From the NCBI RefSeq assembly GCF_010727605.1, contig NZ_AP022568.1, positions 682,001 to 746,000 on the forward strand: a stretch of DNA of 64,000 nt, in the 5' to 3' direction. Source of the DNA: Mycobacterium simiae (lineage in GTDB: Bacteria > Actinomycetota > Actinomycetes > Mycobacteriales > Mycobacteriaceae). Positions 54,604 to 62,720 of the stretch are shown piece by piece. Position 1 is the first letter of the stretch; every line of letters begins with the position of its first letter. The notes under the pieces were generated by a model that worked only from the letters and a program-made list of their open reading frames with translations, had not been told where the DNA came from and searched no databases. The translations under genes and the position numbers were made by a program.

Positions 54604-55539
54604 TCAAGCGAAAAGCGGCAGTGCCCGCTTGCGGGCCAGGGCATCCATTCCGCGCTGGATGCTGTCCTGCACTTCCCGATACTTGCGGTCCACGTAGTCG
54701 TCGTCCTCCGCGCGCGCGGGGTCGTGATCCAGCTCGACGGCGGGCATGAAGCGGGTCCTGATCTTGGCCGGCAGCGGCAGCTGCGGAAGAGCCGCGGGCG
54801 CGATGCCCCACGGCAACGATACGGCCAGCGGAAAAACCTTGAGCCGTAACACTCGATCGAGTCGTAACGCCTTGGACAGGCGATCACCGCGAAACAGCAC
54901 CGGCATGGCATCCGCACCGCCGACCGTCGCGATCGGCACGATCGGCACCCCCGCCCGAATCGCCATCTTCACGAATCCGGTGCGGCCGGCAAGGTTGGCG
55001 CGGTCCCGTTCCACCCAGGGGCGCAACGAATCCACTTCTCCGCCGGGCCACAACGCGACGTCGCGCCCTTCGGCCAGCGCCGTGGCAATGGCGTCGGGCG
55101 CGGCGGGCAGCACACCCATAGCACGGAAATAGCGGCCGAAAAGCGGAATGGCCATCAAGGCGTCGTGGGCGGTGCCGTGCAGGGTGCGTTCCGGACCGAA
55201 GCGCCGCCACCATTGCAACCCCACGGTCCACGCGTCCCACACGAACGGTGCGCCCGAGTGGATGCCGACCAACAGGGTCGGCGGACTCGGGATGTGCTCC
55301 CACCCGTCGATCTCCATGCGAAACCAGTAGTCGACCAACAGGTTCCAAAAGAATTTCTGCCGCTGCAGGGTGGTCTCGTCCTGGCCGCGTAAATCCCACT
55401 GCCCGGCGCGCTCGGCCACCCAGCCGCTGATGCCACCGTCCTGCTCGCGACGGCGTTCGGCCATCGTGTCGCGGGCCTCTTCGGCCTGCCGCTGTGCCTG
55501 GTCTCGCACGTCCGAGGGTCTGTGATCCGCGTAACTCAT
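54604..55539 (-). CDS. Phospholipid/glycerol acyltransferase (PlsC-like)
   Basis: 311 residues from the ATG at 55537-55539; the open frame upstream overlaps the MPT63-like gene and is not real. An N-terminal charged helix of about 70 residues is followed by the acyltransferase core: LLVGIHSGAPFVWDAW (His and Asp of the active site), then DVALWPGGEVDSLRPW, a variant of the FPEGTR block, and IVPIATVGGADAMPVLFRG. One weak hydrophobic segment (LQWWRRFG region) may touch the membrane. Acyl acceptor unknown. Confidence 0.86.
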   Translation of the reverse strand: MSYADHRPSDVRDQAQRQAEEARDTMAERRREQDGGISGWVAERAGQWDLRGQDETTLQRQKFFWNLLVDYWFRMEIDGWEHIPSPPTLLVGIHSGAPFVWDAWTVGLQWWRRFGPERTLHGTAHDALMAIPLFGRYFRAMGVLPAAPDAIATALAEGRDVALWPGGEVDSLRPWVERDRANLAGRTGFVKMAIRAGVPIVPIATVGGADAMPVLFRGDRLSKALRLDRVLRLKVFPLAVSLPWGIAPAALPQLPLPAKIRTRFMPAVELDHDPARAEDDDYVDRKYREVQDSIQRGMDALARKRALPLFA

Positions 55540-55672
55540 TCCTGTCGGGTACCCAGGCCGGTCGCATCCAATTCGCACGTTTTGCCGCCAAAATCCTTGG
55601 GACGCAGAACTCCCCGCGCCACGGCTGCGACGCGGGGAGTTTGCAGCCCTCGGCCCGTGCGGGCCCAGCGGC

Positions 55673-56275
55673 TTAGGTGTGCGCGGGCGCAGGTCCCGGC
55701 GGCGTACCGGGCGCCGGGGCCGGGCTCGAGTTCGGGGCCGCGCCAGGGGCAGCACCAGGAGCTAAGCCGGGCGCCGCGCCGGGCTCAGTCCCGCCCGGAA
55801 TGTTCGACGTCCAGATCAGGATGTCCTGGGTGCCTTCGTTGTAGACCACGCCGTTCGGCGGTGCGCCGGTCACGTCGAAGTACAGCGTGCCGGTCGATTC
55901 GCTGCCCTGCGGGATGGGTGCCGGGTTCAGGCTGCCGGGAGCCTGCACATGGTCGATCACCCGGTAGTTCTGACCGTTGGGCCCGCGGGCGATGAAGTCG
56001 TTGACCATCGGGGTCACCAGGCCGCCCTCGGACCGCACGGTGACGTCCGCCTGGTACAGCGTGCCCTTGGGTGTGTAGCCCGGGATCGACGCGTTGCTGG
56101 GCTGCAAATTGCTCACCGTGTAGCTGGTGACCAGCGGCCCCTGCACGAGTTGCTGGCTGGTGCCGAAGCCCTGAATGTTGGGCGCCGCGGTGGCGGTCGC
56201 CGCGGTGAAAAGACCGGCCGCAGCAATAGCCGCGGCTCCGATCGCCGATTTCATAGCATTAGAAGTGACCTTCAT
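55673..56275 (-). CDS. Secreted MPT63-like (DUF1942) protein with Pro-Ala tail
   Basis: 200 residues with a signal peptide (AIGAAAIAAAGLFTAATATAA) cut near residue 31. The mature beta-sandwich has VQGPLVTSYTVSNLQPSNA and GTLYQADVTVRSEGG, then LYFDVTGAPPNGVVYNEG, which follow the immunoglobulin-like MPT63/DUF1942 fold. The last 40 residues are repeats of A-P-G-x-A, as in other Pro-Ala-rich exported proteins. It is probably released or wall-associated. Function unknown; MPT63 itself is an antigen. Confidence 0.87.
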   Translation of the reverse strand: MKVTSNAMKSAIGAAAIAAAGLFTAATATAAPNIQGFGTSQQLVQGPLVTSYTVSNLQPSNASIPGYTPKGTLYQADVTVRSEGGLVTPMVNDFIARGPNGQNYRVIDHVQAPGSLNPAPIPQGSESTGTLYFDVTGAPPNGVVYNEGTQDILIWTSNIPGGTEPGAAPGLAPGAAPGAAPNSSPAPAPGTPPGPAPAHT

Positions 56276-56624
56276 GCTAAATCCTCTCCGTCCGATGATT
56301 GTTTCGCCGCGAACATTGACCCCCGGCCTGGGTTATCACGGCACCTTGGCCACATAGCCATTGATCAATGGGTTCAAACACCGGCCGGGTATAACTGCGG
56401 GATATCCATTTCTACGCAAATCCATTTCGCCCCAGGATTCGCATGGACCTCAAATGCCACAGCCCCCCATCGAAGGTTTTGCGAACTCTTTTTCTTCACA
56501 AATCGGCGTCCGCGGTAAACAGCGCAGCGCGAGCGACCTGATTAGCCGCCGGCCGCGCGGGTAGCGCCTAGCGGTAGCGCACAGACCACCCCGGGCAGCC
56601 GGAGACCCGACAGGAAGGATGCCG
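56276..56624. other. 349-bp divergent promoter region, MPT63-like gene / SDR gene
   Basis: AT-richer than its surroundings and with no supported gene. It carries a perfect 12-bp palindrome, CATTGATCAATG, at 56359-56370, about 85 bp upstream of the MPT63-like start. On that strand TTGAAC and TATGTG flank the palindrome at -35/-10-like spacing, so it may be an operator inside a promoter. The right end holds AGGAAGG for the SDR gene. Confidence 0.5.
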
Positions 56625-57464
56625 ATGAGCTTCGCACCGCAACACCAGGAACCGCCCGGCGTGCAGGCACAGATGGACCCCGTCCCCGATTGCGGTGAGA
56701 CCAGCTACCGCGGTTCGGGCAGACTGACCGGCAAGCGGGCCGTCATCACCGGCGGCGACAGCGGCATCGGACGCGCGGTCGCCATCGCCTTCGCGCGCGA
56801 GGGCGCCGACGTCCTGATCTCCTACCTCAACGAGCACGACGACGCGAAGGACGTCGCCCGCTACGTCGAAGAGGCCGGCCGTACCTGCGTGCTGGTGCCT
56901 GGCGACCTCTCCGAGCCCGCGCACTGCCGCGCGGTCATCGACCGGGCGGTTCAGGAGTTCGGCGGGATCGACATTCTGGTCAACAACGCCGCCTACCAGA
57001 TGATGCGCCAGAACCTGGAAGACATCAGCGACGAGGAATGGGACTACACGTTCCGGTTGAACGTCGGCGCTTACTTTTATCTGGTCAAGGCCGCCCTGCC
57101 ACACCTGGGCCCCGGCTCGTCGATCATCGGCAGTTCGTCGGTGAATTCGGATTCGCCCAACCCCACCCTGGCGCCGTACGCCGCCACCAAGGCCGCGATC
57201 GCGAACCTGTCCGCGAGCCTCGCACAGTTGCTCGGCGACAAGGGGATTCGAGTCAACAGCGTGGCACCCGGTCCGATCTGGACCCCGCTGATCCCGTCGA
57301 CGATGCCTGCCGACAGCGTGGCATCCTTCGGGGACAACACCCCGCTCGGGCGGGCGGGGCAACCGGCCGAGTTGGCGCCGGTCTATGTGCTGTTGGCCTC
57401 GGACGAGGCGAGCTACGTTTCGGGCGCCCGAGTCGCTGTCACCGGGGGCCGGCCGATTCTGTAG
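56625..57464 (+). CDS. Short-chain dehydrogenase/reductase (YghA-like)
   Basis: 279 residues from the ATG at 56625, six bases after AGGAAGG; an ATG six bases earlier is possible. NAD(P) binding is in AVITGGDSGIGRAVAIAFAREG and the following LISYL; NNAAYQMM is the NNAG block. The catalytic residues are Ser in IIGSSSVNS and Tyr-Lys in YAATKAAIANL (YxxxK). The long N-terminal tail before the fold is typical of the YghA/glucose-dehydrogenase-like group linked to oxidant resistance. Substrate unknown. Confidence 0.92.
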   Translation: MSFAPQHQEPPGVQAQMDPVPDCGETSYRGSGRLTGKRAVITGGDSGIGRAVAIAFAREGADVLISYLNEHDDAKDVARYVEEAGRTCVLVPGDLSEPAHCRAVIDRAVQEFGGIDILVNNAAYQMMRQNLEDISDEEWDYTFRLNVGAYFYLVKAALPHLGPGSSIIGSSSVNSDSPNPTLAPYAATKAAIANLSASLAQLLGDKGIRVNSVAPGPIWTPLIPSTMPADSVASFGDNTPLGRAGQPAELAPVYVLLASDEASYVSGARVAVTGGRPIL

Positions 57465-57512
57465 CCGGGGCTTCTGTAGCCGGGGCTTCTGTGGCCGGCT
57501 TCTGTGGCCGGC
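57457..57512. repeat. Short tandem repeat at the 3' end of the SDR gene
   Basis: Two copies of TTCTGTAGCCGGGGC (15 bp) are followed by two copies of TTCTGTGGCCGGC (13 bp), without gaps. The first unit contains the SDR stop codon TAG (57462-57464). The array fills almost the whole gap up to the convergent ChaB-like gene (57520). Slippage here could change length without affecting either gene. Confidence 0.75.
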
Positions 57513-57519
57513 GCGGCCC

Positions 57520-57933
57520 TCAGCGGCCGCGGATCCGGCGGTTCGCCTTTTTGATGGCGTCGACCAGCTCCGCTTTGTTCATCGTGGAGCGGCCGCGCAC
57601 GTCGAGCCGGCGCGCGACGTCCAGCAGATGCTTCTTGCTGGCATTGGCGTCGACGCCCTCGGCGGACGGCGCGGTGTTGCGCGGGCCGCCGCGTTCGGCG
57701 CGTTGGTCGGAGGGCCCGCGCTGCGCCTTGGCCTCCCAGTGATCGCCCACCTTTTCGAAGCTGTGCTTGACGGCGGCGTAGGCGACCCGATGGGCCCGTT
57801 CCTCGCTTCCGTACTCCTGCGCCGCCGAATCGTGGGCCTTGGCAAACGTCCGCTGCGCCTTGGGGCTCGAACGCCGCAGCGTGCTGGGAAGTTCGTCTTT
57901 CTTGGCGGCACCGCTTTTTGTCGTCTTCGGCAT
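57520..57933 (-). CDS. ChaB-like protein with C-terminal Rho-N/SAP-like domain
   Basis: 137 residues from the ATG at 57931-57933, preceded by AGGAGG. The ChaB fold is in LPSTLRRSSPKAQRTFAKAHDSA (helix pair) followed by RAHRVAYAAVKHSFEKVGDHW. The C-terminal 40 residues (ASKKHLLDVARRLDVRGRSTMNKAELVDAI) form a small helical Rho-N-like domain that often binds nucleic acid. Basic throughout. ChaB itself was named for cation transport, but the evidence is weak; the Rho-N part suggests DNA or RNA binding. Confidence 0.87.
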   Translation of the reverse strand: MPKTTKSGAAKKDELPSTLRRSSPKAQRTFAKAHDSAAQEYGSEERAHRVAYAAVKHSFEKVGDHWEAKAQRGPSDQRAERGGPRNTAPSAEGVDANASKKHLLDVARRLDVRGRSTMNKAELVDAIKKANRRIRGR

Positions 57934-57940
57934 CACACCT

Positions 57941-57991
57941 CCTCATTGCTGTCGACCTGCGACCTCATTGCTGTCGACCTGCGAGGTCGAC
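57941..57991. repeat. 22-bp tandem duplication with palindrome before the ChaB-like gene
   Basis: Two identical 22-bp units (57941-57962 and 57963-57984) start CCTCATTGCTGTCGACC. The second is followed by GGTCGAC, which makes GTCGACCTGCGAGGTCGAC (57973-57991), an 8-bp inverted repeat around GCG. The first unit overlaps the AGGAGG of the ChaB-like gene, so the duplication has doubled the leader region. Confidence 0.75.
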
Positions 57992-58056
57992 TACCCGGCA
58001 TCGCCGCGTTTAATCAGGCCGACGCGCCCGGTGTGCCGTCCGCGCGCCGCGCCGAT

Positions 58057-58075
58057 ATGTCAATATCATTGACAT
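58057..58075. promoter_or_regulatory. MarR-type operator overlapping the start codon
   Basis: ATGTCAATATCATTGACAT is a perfect inverted repeat with 8-bp arms and a 3-bp centre. The last two bases are the AT of the ATG that starts the MarR gene (58074). It is by far the most AT-rich stretch nearby. Size and symmetry fit a MarR dimer site, and its place implies autorepression, possibly on a leaderless transcript. Confidence 0.75.
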
Positions 58076-58493
58076 GGGTCACACCGACGATGCTCCGCTT
58101 GGCTATCTGCTCTACCGGGTGGGCGCCGTGCTACGGCCCGAGGTCTCCGCCGTGTTGGGTCGACTCGGCCTGACCCTGCCCGAATTCGTTTGCCTACGCT
58201 TGCTTTCGATGTCGCCGGGGCTGTCGAGCGCCGAGTTGTCACGCAGCACCAACGTGACACCGCAGGCGATGAACACCGTACTGCGCCGGCTGGAAGAGGT
58301 GGGGGCGGTGGAACGGCCGACATCGGTGTCGTCGGGGCGTGCGCTGCCGGCCACCCTGACCAGCCAGGGCCGCACACTGTTGAAACGCGCGGAAACCGCT
58401 GTGCGGGACGCGGATTCGCGCATACTGAGCAAGCTCACCGCGACGCAGCAGCGCGAGTTCAAGCGAATGCTGGAAAAGCTGGGCAGCGACTGA
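58074..58493 (+). CDS. MarR-family transcriptional regulator
   Basis: 139 residues. The winged-helix core is LTLPEFVCLRLLSMSPGLSSAELSRSTNVTPQAMNTVLRRLEEVGAV (recognition helix TPQAMNTVLRRLE), with the wing RPTSVSSGRALPATLTSQG. N- and C-terminal helices for dimerisation are present. No ligand residues are obvious. It is probably autoregulated through the palindrome that overlaps its start. Candidate targets nearby are the ChaB-like gene, divergent from it. Convergent with amiC. Confidence 0.92.
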   Translation: MGHTDDAPLGYLLYRVGAVLRPEVSAVLGRLGLTLPEFVCLRLLSMSPGLSSAELSRSTNVTPQAMNTVLRRLEEVGAVERPTSVSSGRALPATLTSQGRTLLKRAETAVRDADSRILSKLTATQQREFKRMLEKLGSD

Positions 58494-58499
58494 CCGCGG

Positions 58500-59918
58500 T
58501 TACCCGGCCGCCTGGATCTTGGCCCACGGCCTGGCTTCTTCGAGTTCGTAGGCCAATTCCAGCAGCAGGGCTTCTTGGCCCAAGTCGGCGGCGAGCATCA
58601 TGCCGACGGGCATCCCGTCGGCGGATTGGGCAAGCGGCAACGAGATCGCCGGATCGCCGGTGACGTTCTGCAGCGGCGTGAACGCCACCCAATCGATCAG
58701 TCGGTCCATGACCTGCTGGTAGTCGGTCGGCGCTAGGTGACCGACCCGCACGGTCGGGTCGGCGAGGGTCGGGGTGAGTAGGGCGTCGTAGCTGCGGTAG
58801 AACTCGGCGCTGCGCTTGCGCATTTTGCGCAGCCGCACGATCACGCCCGGTAACCGGTGCAGGTTGCGGCCGGTGTGGTGTTCCAAGCCCAGGGTGAGCG
58901 CGTCCAGACGGGTGCGGTCGAATGTGTTGCCGAACAGCCGCCGCCCCGCGCGCACCTGCATCAGCGCCAGAAATCCCCAATACAGGACGAAGTCGTCGAC
59001 GAAGCTGTCCGGCACCGGGTGTTGTTCGAGGTGTTCGACGCGGTGTCCCAACTCCTCGAGCACCCCGGCGGTCTTGAGGGTCAGCTCCCGCAATTCCGGC
59101 GCGCAATCGCGGCGGAGCGAACTCGTCGCGACGGCGATGCGCAGCCGCTGCCGGCCCGGCCCGGTGACGTCGCCGACGGGCGCGAGTTTGGGGTTCCGCC
59201 AAAGCCGTTCGGCCTCACGGTAGAAGGCCGCGGTGTCGCGCACCGAGCGGGTCAGCACACCATTGGCGACTATGCCCACCGGCATCCGACGCAGCTCCGC
59301 GTCCAACGGCAGCCTGCCGCGCGACGGCTTGAGGCCGACGATGCCGTTGCAGGCGGCCGGAATTCGGATCGAGCCGCCGCCATCGTTGGCGTGGGCGATG
59401 GGCACCACTCCGGCGGCGACGAACGCACCCGAACCCGACGACGACGCGCCGGCGGTGTAATCCGTGTTCCACGGGTTGCGCACCGGGCCCAGCCGGGGAT
59501 GCTCGGCGGCCGCGCTGAAGCCGAACTCCGACATCTGGGTCTTGCCCAGCGAAATCGGACCGGTGGCCAGGTACAGCCGGGTGAACTCGCCGTCACTGAT
59601 GGCGTTGCTCGGCGCCCAGGCGTCGGCACCCCGCATGGTGGGCTGGCCGGCGACGTCGACGTTGTCCTTGACGAACGTCGGTACGCCCTCGAAGAACCGG
59701 GCGGCCCCGCTCGCCGGCTTGGCCGCCGCGGCCGCGCGCGCCTGCTCGAATGCCTTGTACGCCAAGCCATTCAGCATGGGGTTGACGGCCTCGGCCCGGG
59801 CGATCGCGGCCTCGACGACCTCGGATCTGGATACCCAACCCGCTCGGATGGCCTCGCTGAGGCCGGTCGCATCGAGATCGCCGAGGGCATCGTCGCCGAA
59901 AGCGTGCACGCGTCGCAT
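58500..59918 (-). CDS. amiC: Amidase (AmiC, Rv2888c-like)
   Basis: 472 residues from the ATG at 59916-59918 (MRRVHAFGDDALGDL); nine further codons upstream are open but not conserved. Amidase-signature residues: Lys in VPTFVKDNVDVAG, cis-Ser and Ser nucleophile in TDYTAGASSSGSGAFVAAG, and GGGSIRIPAACNGIVGLKPSRG. It hydrolyses an amide of unknown identity. Gene order next to tsf and rpsB is conserved. Confidence 0.93.
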   Translation of the reverse strand: MRRVHAFGDDALGDLDATGLSEAIRAGWVSRSEVVEAAIARAEAVNPMLNGLAYKAFEQARAAAAAKPASGAARFFEGVPTFVKDNVDVAGQPTMRGADAWAPSNAISDGEFTRLYLATGPISLGKTQMSEFGFSAAAEHPRLGPVRNPWNTDYTAGASSSGSGAFVAAGVVPIAHANDGGGSIRIPAACNGIVGLKPSRGRLPLDAELRRMPVGIVANGVLTRSVRDTAAFYREAERLWRNPKLAPVGDVTGPGRQRLRIAVATSSLRRDCAPELRELTLKTAGVLEELGHRVEHLEQHPVPDSFVDDFVLYWGFLALMQVRAGRRLFGNTFDRTRLDALTLGLEHHTGRNLHRLPGVIVRLRKMRKRSAEFYRSYDALLTPTLADPTVRVGHLAPTDYQQVMDRLIDWVAFTPLQNVTGDPAISLPLAQSADGMPVGMMLAADLGQEALLLELAYELEEARPWAKIQAAG

Positions 59919-59966
59919 GACGTCGACGCTAGCCGTTGCCGTCATGCGCGCGGCGAACGCCCCAGG

Positions 59967-60791
59967 CTAGGCCTGGCCGACCTCGAAGCGGACGAACCGG
60001 GTCACCGTGACACCGGCCTCGTCGAGCAGGGCCTTGACCGTCTTCTTGTTGTCGGACACCGACGGCTGCTCGAGCAGCACGGCGTCCTTGAAGAAGCCGT
60101 TGAGCCGGCCCTCGACAATCTTGGGCAGCGCCTGCTCCGGCTTGCCTTCCGCCTTCGCCGTTTCCTCGGCGATGCGCCGCTCGCTGGCCACGACGTCCTC
60201 AGGCACGTCCTCCCGCGAGAGGTAACGCGCCTTGAGCGCCGCGATCTGCAACGCCACCGCATGGGCGGCCTCGGCTTGAGCGGGCCCGCCGCCGGTGTAT
60301 TCGACGAGCACGCCAACCGCGGGCGGCAGGTCCGCAGACCGCTTGTGCAGGTAGGTCTCGACGGTGCCGTCGAAGTAGGCGACGCGGCGCAGCTCGAGCT
60401 TCTCGCCGATCTTGGCCGATAGCGCGGCAACCGTCTCCTCGACGGTACCGTTGGCCGTCTTGGCGGCCTTGAGCGCGTCGACGTCCTTGGCCTTGGAAGC
60501 CGCTGCAGCCGAGACGATTTCGTCGGCCACCTGTTGGAACTCGGCGTTCTTGGCGACGAAGTCGGTCTCACAGTTGAGCTCGATCAGCGCGCCGTCCTTG
60601 GCCGCGACCAGACCTTCGGCGGTGGCACGCTCGGCACGCTTGCCGACGTCCTTGGCGCCCTTGATCCGCAGGGCCTCGACCGCCTTGTCGAAGTCGCCGT
60701 CGCTTTCAGCCAGTGCGTTCTTGCAGTCGAGCATGCCGGCACCGGTGAGCTCGCGCAGACGCTTGACGTCGGCAGCGGTGAAGTTCGCCAT
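59967..60791 (-). CDS. tsf: Elongation factor Ts
   Basis: 274 residues (271 in M. tuberculosis). The N-terminal UBA-like part is [24 protein letters not shown], followed by the core with [18 protein letters not shown] (TDFV motif that displaces Mg2+ and nucleotide in EF-Tu). The C-terminal module follows with a linker rich in E and A. It recycles EF-Tu. It is 10 bp downstream of rpsB, the standard rpsB-tsf operon. Confidence 0.97.
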   Translation of the reverse strand: MANFTAADVKRLRELTGAGMLDCKNALAESDGDFDKAVEALRIKGAKDVGKRAERATAEGLVAAKDGALIELNCETDFVAKNAEFQQVADEIVSAAAASKAKDVDALKAAKTANGTVEETVAALSAKIGEKLELRRVAYFDGTVETYLHKRSADLPPAVGVLVEYTGGGPAQAEAAHAVALQIAALKARYLSREDVPEDVVASERRIAEETAKAEGKPEQALPKIVEGRLNGFFKDAVLLEQPSVSDNKKTVKALLDEAGVTVTRFVRFEVGQA

Positions 60792-60801
60792 TTCAGCCTT
60801 C

Positions 60802-61668
60802 CTAAGAGGATTCAGGGGTTGTTTCGGGTGCGCCTCCAGCGGCGTCGGTGGTGGCTGTGGTTGTCGCCGTGGTGCTCGCCCCGGCAGTAGCGGAAGCCAG
60901 CAGCTCCTGCTCCCACTCGGCGAGCGGTTCGGCGGTCAGAGAATCCCCAGCCTCGGGCTTGCCGTCGCCGCGCCCCACACCGGCGCGGGCCTGCAGCCCC
61001 TCGGCGACCGCGGAGGCGATCACCTTGGTCAGCAGCGCGGCCGAGCGGATGGCGTCGTCGTTGCCCGGGATCGGGTAGTCGACCTCGTCGGGGTCGCAGT
61101 TGGTGTCGAGGATCGCGATGACCGGGATGCCCAGCTTGCGGGCCTCGCCGACCGCGATGTGCTCCTTGTTGGTGTCGACGACCCACACCGCCGAGGGCAC
61201 CTTGGCCATGTCGCGGATACCGCCGAGGCTGCGCTCCAGCTTGTTCTTCTCGCGGGTCAGGCCCAGGATCTCTTTCTTGGTGCGGCCCTCGAAGCCGCCG
61301 GTCTGCTCCATCGCCTCGAGTTCCTTGAGGCGCTGCAGCCGCTTGTGCACGGTGGAGAAGTTGGTGAGCATGCCACCCAGCCAACGCTGGTTCACGTACG
61401 GCATGCCGACGCGGGTGGCCTCGGCCGCGACGGACTCCTGCGCCTGCTTCTTGGTGCCGACGAACAGCACGGTGCCGCCGTGGGCGACGGTCTCCTTGAC
61501 GAACTCGTACGCCTTGTCGATGAACGTCAGCGTCTGCTGCAGGTCGATGATGTAGATGCCGTTGCGGTCGGTGAAGATGAACCGCTTCATCTTGGGGTTC
61601 CAGCGCCGGGTCTGGTGCCCGAAGTGGGTGCCGCTATCCAGCAGCTGTTTCATGGTCACGACGGCCAT
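60802..61668 (-). CDS. rpsB: 30S ribosomal protein S2
   Basis: 288 residues from the ATG at 61666-61668; 100 further codons of open frame upstream are leader. Family blocks: [50 protein letters not shown], and [20 protein letters not shown] with the C-terminal DDAIRS. The last 45 residues are a low-complexity T/A/E tail as in other mycobacteria. First gene of the rpsB-tsf operon. Confidence 0.97.
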   Translation of the reverse strand: MAVVTMKQLLDSGTHFGHQTRRWNPKMKRFIFTDRNGIYIIDLQQTLTFIDKAYEFVKETVAHGGTVLFVGTKKQAQESVAAEATRVGMPYVNQRWLGGMLTNFSTVHKRLQRLKELEAMEQTGGFEGRTKKEILGLTREKNKLERSLGGIRDMAKVPSAVWVVDTNKEHIAVGEARKLGIPVIAILDTNCDPDEVDYPIPGNDDAIRSAALLTKVIASAVAEGLQARAGVGRGDGKPEAGDSLTAEPLAEWEQELLASATAGASTTATTTATTDAAGGAPETTPESS

Positions 61669-61985
61669 GGTGATGCCATTCCTTTGTTTCGGTTGCCGCC
61701 CGGCGTCGGGTGAAGCCGGGCCCTGGCGCCTGCTGCGATGCCGGACCCGACCGGGAAACCCGGCCGGGACCTCCCGGCATGCGATTGCGTTCTCCTGGTC
61801 GAACTGGGAGACGCGGGGCAGACGCGCGAAGTCAGCCCGCGAACGAGCTGCGTGGAGCAGTTTACACCGATTCAGCTGGTGGTTTTGCACGCCGGTATCC
61901 CGGTCGGTGTGCACACCGGCGCGTCCGTGCACAGATCGGGCGTACCCGAGTGGTCGAGTCGCCGGCACCGGGGTGAACTGGGCGG
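61669..61985 (-). promoter_or_regulatory. rpsB leader and divergent promoter region (317 bp)
   Basis: No gene is supported. On the minus strand a TAAACT (-10-like, 61859-61864) lies about 190 bp before the rpsB start, implying a long leader. The leader holds two stacked hairpins: CCGGGA/TCCCGG (61764-61769, 61772-61777) and CCGGG-AAA-CCCGG (61751-61763). S2 operons often carry leader structures for feedback by the protein. The rpsB ribosome binding site (AAAGGAA) is at the left end. Confidence 0.5.
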
Positions 61986-62501
61986 GTGCGGCGGGCGGCG
62001 CTGATCCTGGGCTTGGCCCTCGTCCCCGCGCTGACCAGCAGGTTTTGGGCGACGGCGGACCCGGACGGTGTGCAGGCCCGGCTTCAGTGGCCGCTGCGCC
62101 CGGCCCCGGCAGTCGTGCGGACGTTCGACGCGCCGTCGCCGAACTGGCAGCCCGGGCATCGCGGCGTGGACCTGGCCGGGCGGGCCGGTGAGCCGGTGTA
62201 CGCCGCGGGCCGTGCGACCGTCGTGTTCGCCGGACTGCTGGCGGGGCGTCCGGTGGTGTCGCTGGCCCATCCGGGCGGCCTGCGCACCAGCTACGAGCCG
62301 GTCCGGCCGGTCGTGCGGGTTGGGCAGCAAGTCACGGCGCAGACGATGCTGGGCGAATTGATGGCCGGGCACGCCGGCTGCCCTGCCGGGGCATGTCTGC
62401 ACTGGGGCGCGATGTGGGGTCCGGCGTCGGGCGCGGATTACGTCGATCCGCTGGGCCTGCTGGCGGCCACGCCGGTCCGGCTCAAACCGCTGAACGGCTG
62501 A
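61986..62501 (+). CDS. Secreted M23-family peptidase (LytM/DD-endopeptidase fold, Rv2891-like)
   Basis: 171 residues from a GTG. A signal peptide ([15 protein letters not shown]) is followed by the M23 core: [18 protein letters not shown] (the HxxxD zinc pair), [21 protein letters not shown], and [14 protein letters not shown], where the last zinc histidine pair HxH is HWG. The missing second His suggests it may be an inactive regulator type, or bind zinc differently. It would act on peptidoglycan. Confidence 0.9.
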   Translation: MRRAALILGLALVPALTSRFWATADPDGVQARLQWPLRPAPAVVRTFDAPSPNWQPGHRGVDLAGRAGEPVYAAGRATVVFAGLLAGRPVVSLAHPGGLRTSYEPVRPVVRVGQQVTAQTMLGELMAGHAGCPAGACLHWGAMWGPASGADYVDPLGLLAATPVRLKPLNG

Positions 62502-62527
62502 CCGGCCTTGCTACCGCATTGACCGTG

Positions 62528-62647
62528 CAATCGCGGCGTTGGGTGTGCAGTCGCGGCGTTGAGAGCGCAGTCGCGGCGTTGGGTGTGCAGTCGCGGCGTT
62601 GAGAGTGCAGTCGCGGGGTTGGGTGTGCAGTCGCGGCGTTGAGAGTG
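62528..62647. repeat. Six-copy 20-bp minisatellite between the M23 peptidase gene and xerC
   Basis: Six near-perfect 20-bp units such as CAGTCGCGGCGTTGGGTGTG are arranged head to tail. The last six bases alternate between GGGTGTG and GAGAGTG/GCG, so a 40-bp dimer is repeated three times. About 40 bp further, GCACACCCAACGCCG (62688-62702) is an inverted copy of one unit and could pair with any of them. The array lies between two convergent genes. No coding use is likely, and copy number is expected to vary. Confidence 0.85.
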
Positions 62648-62720
62648 CGCTGGCGGCGGCCCGCCTCGGCGTGTCGGCACGCTGGACGCACACCCAACGC
62701 CGGTGATGCACACGCAGGCG

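Noticed and set aside
62528..62647. CRISPR-like array
   Set aside because: Units follow each other directly with no unique spacers and no cas genes, so it is a minisatellite.
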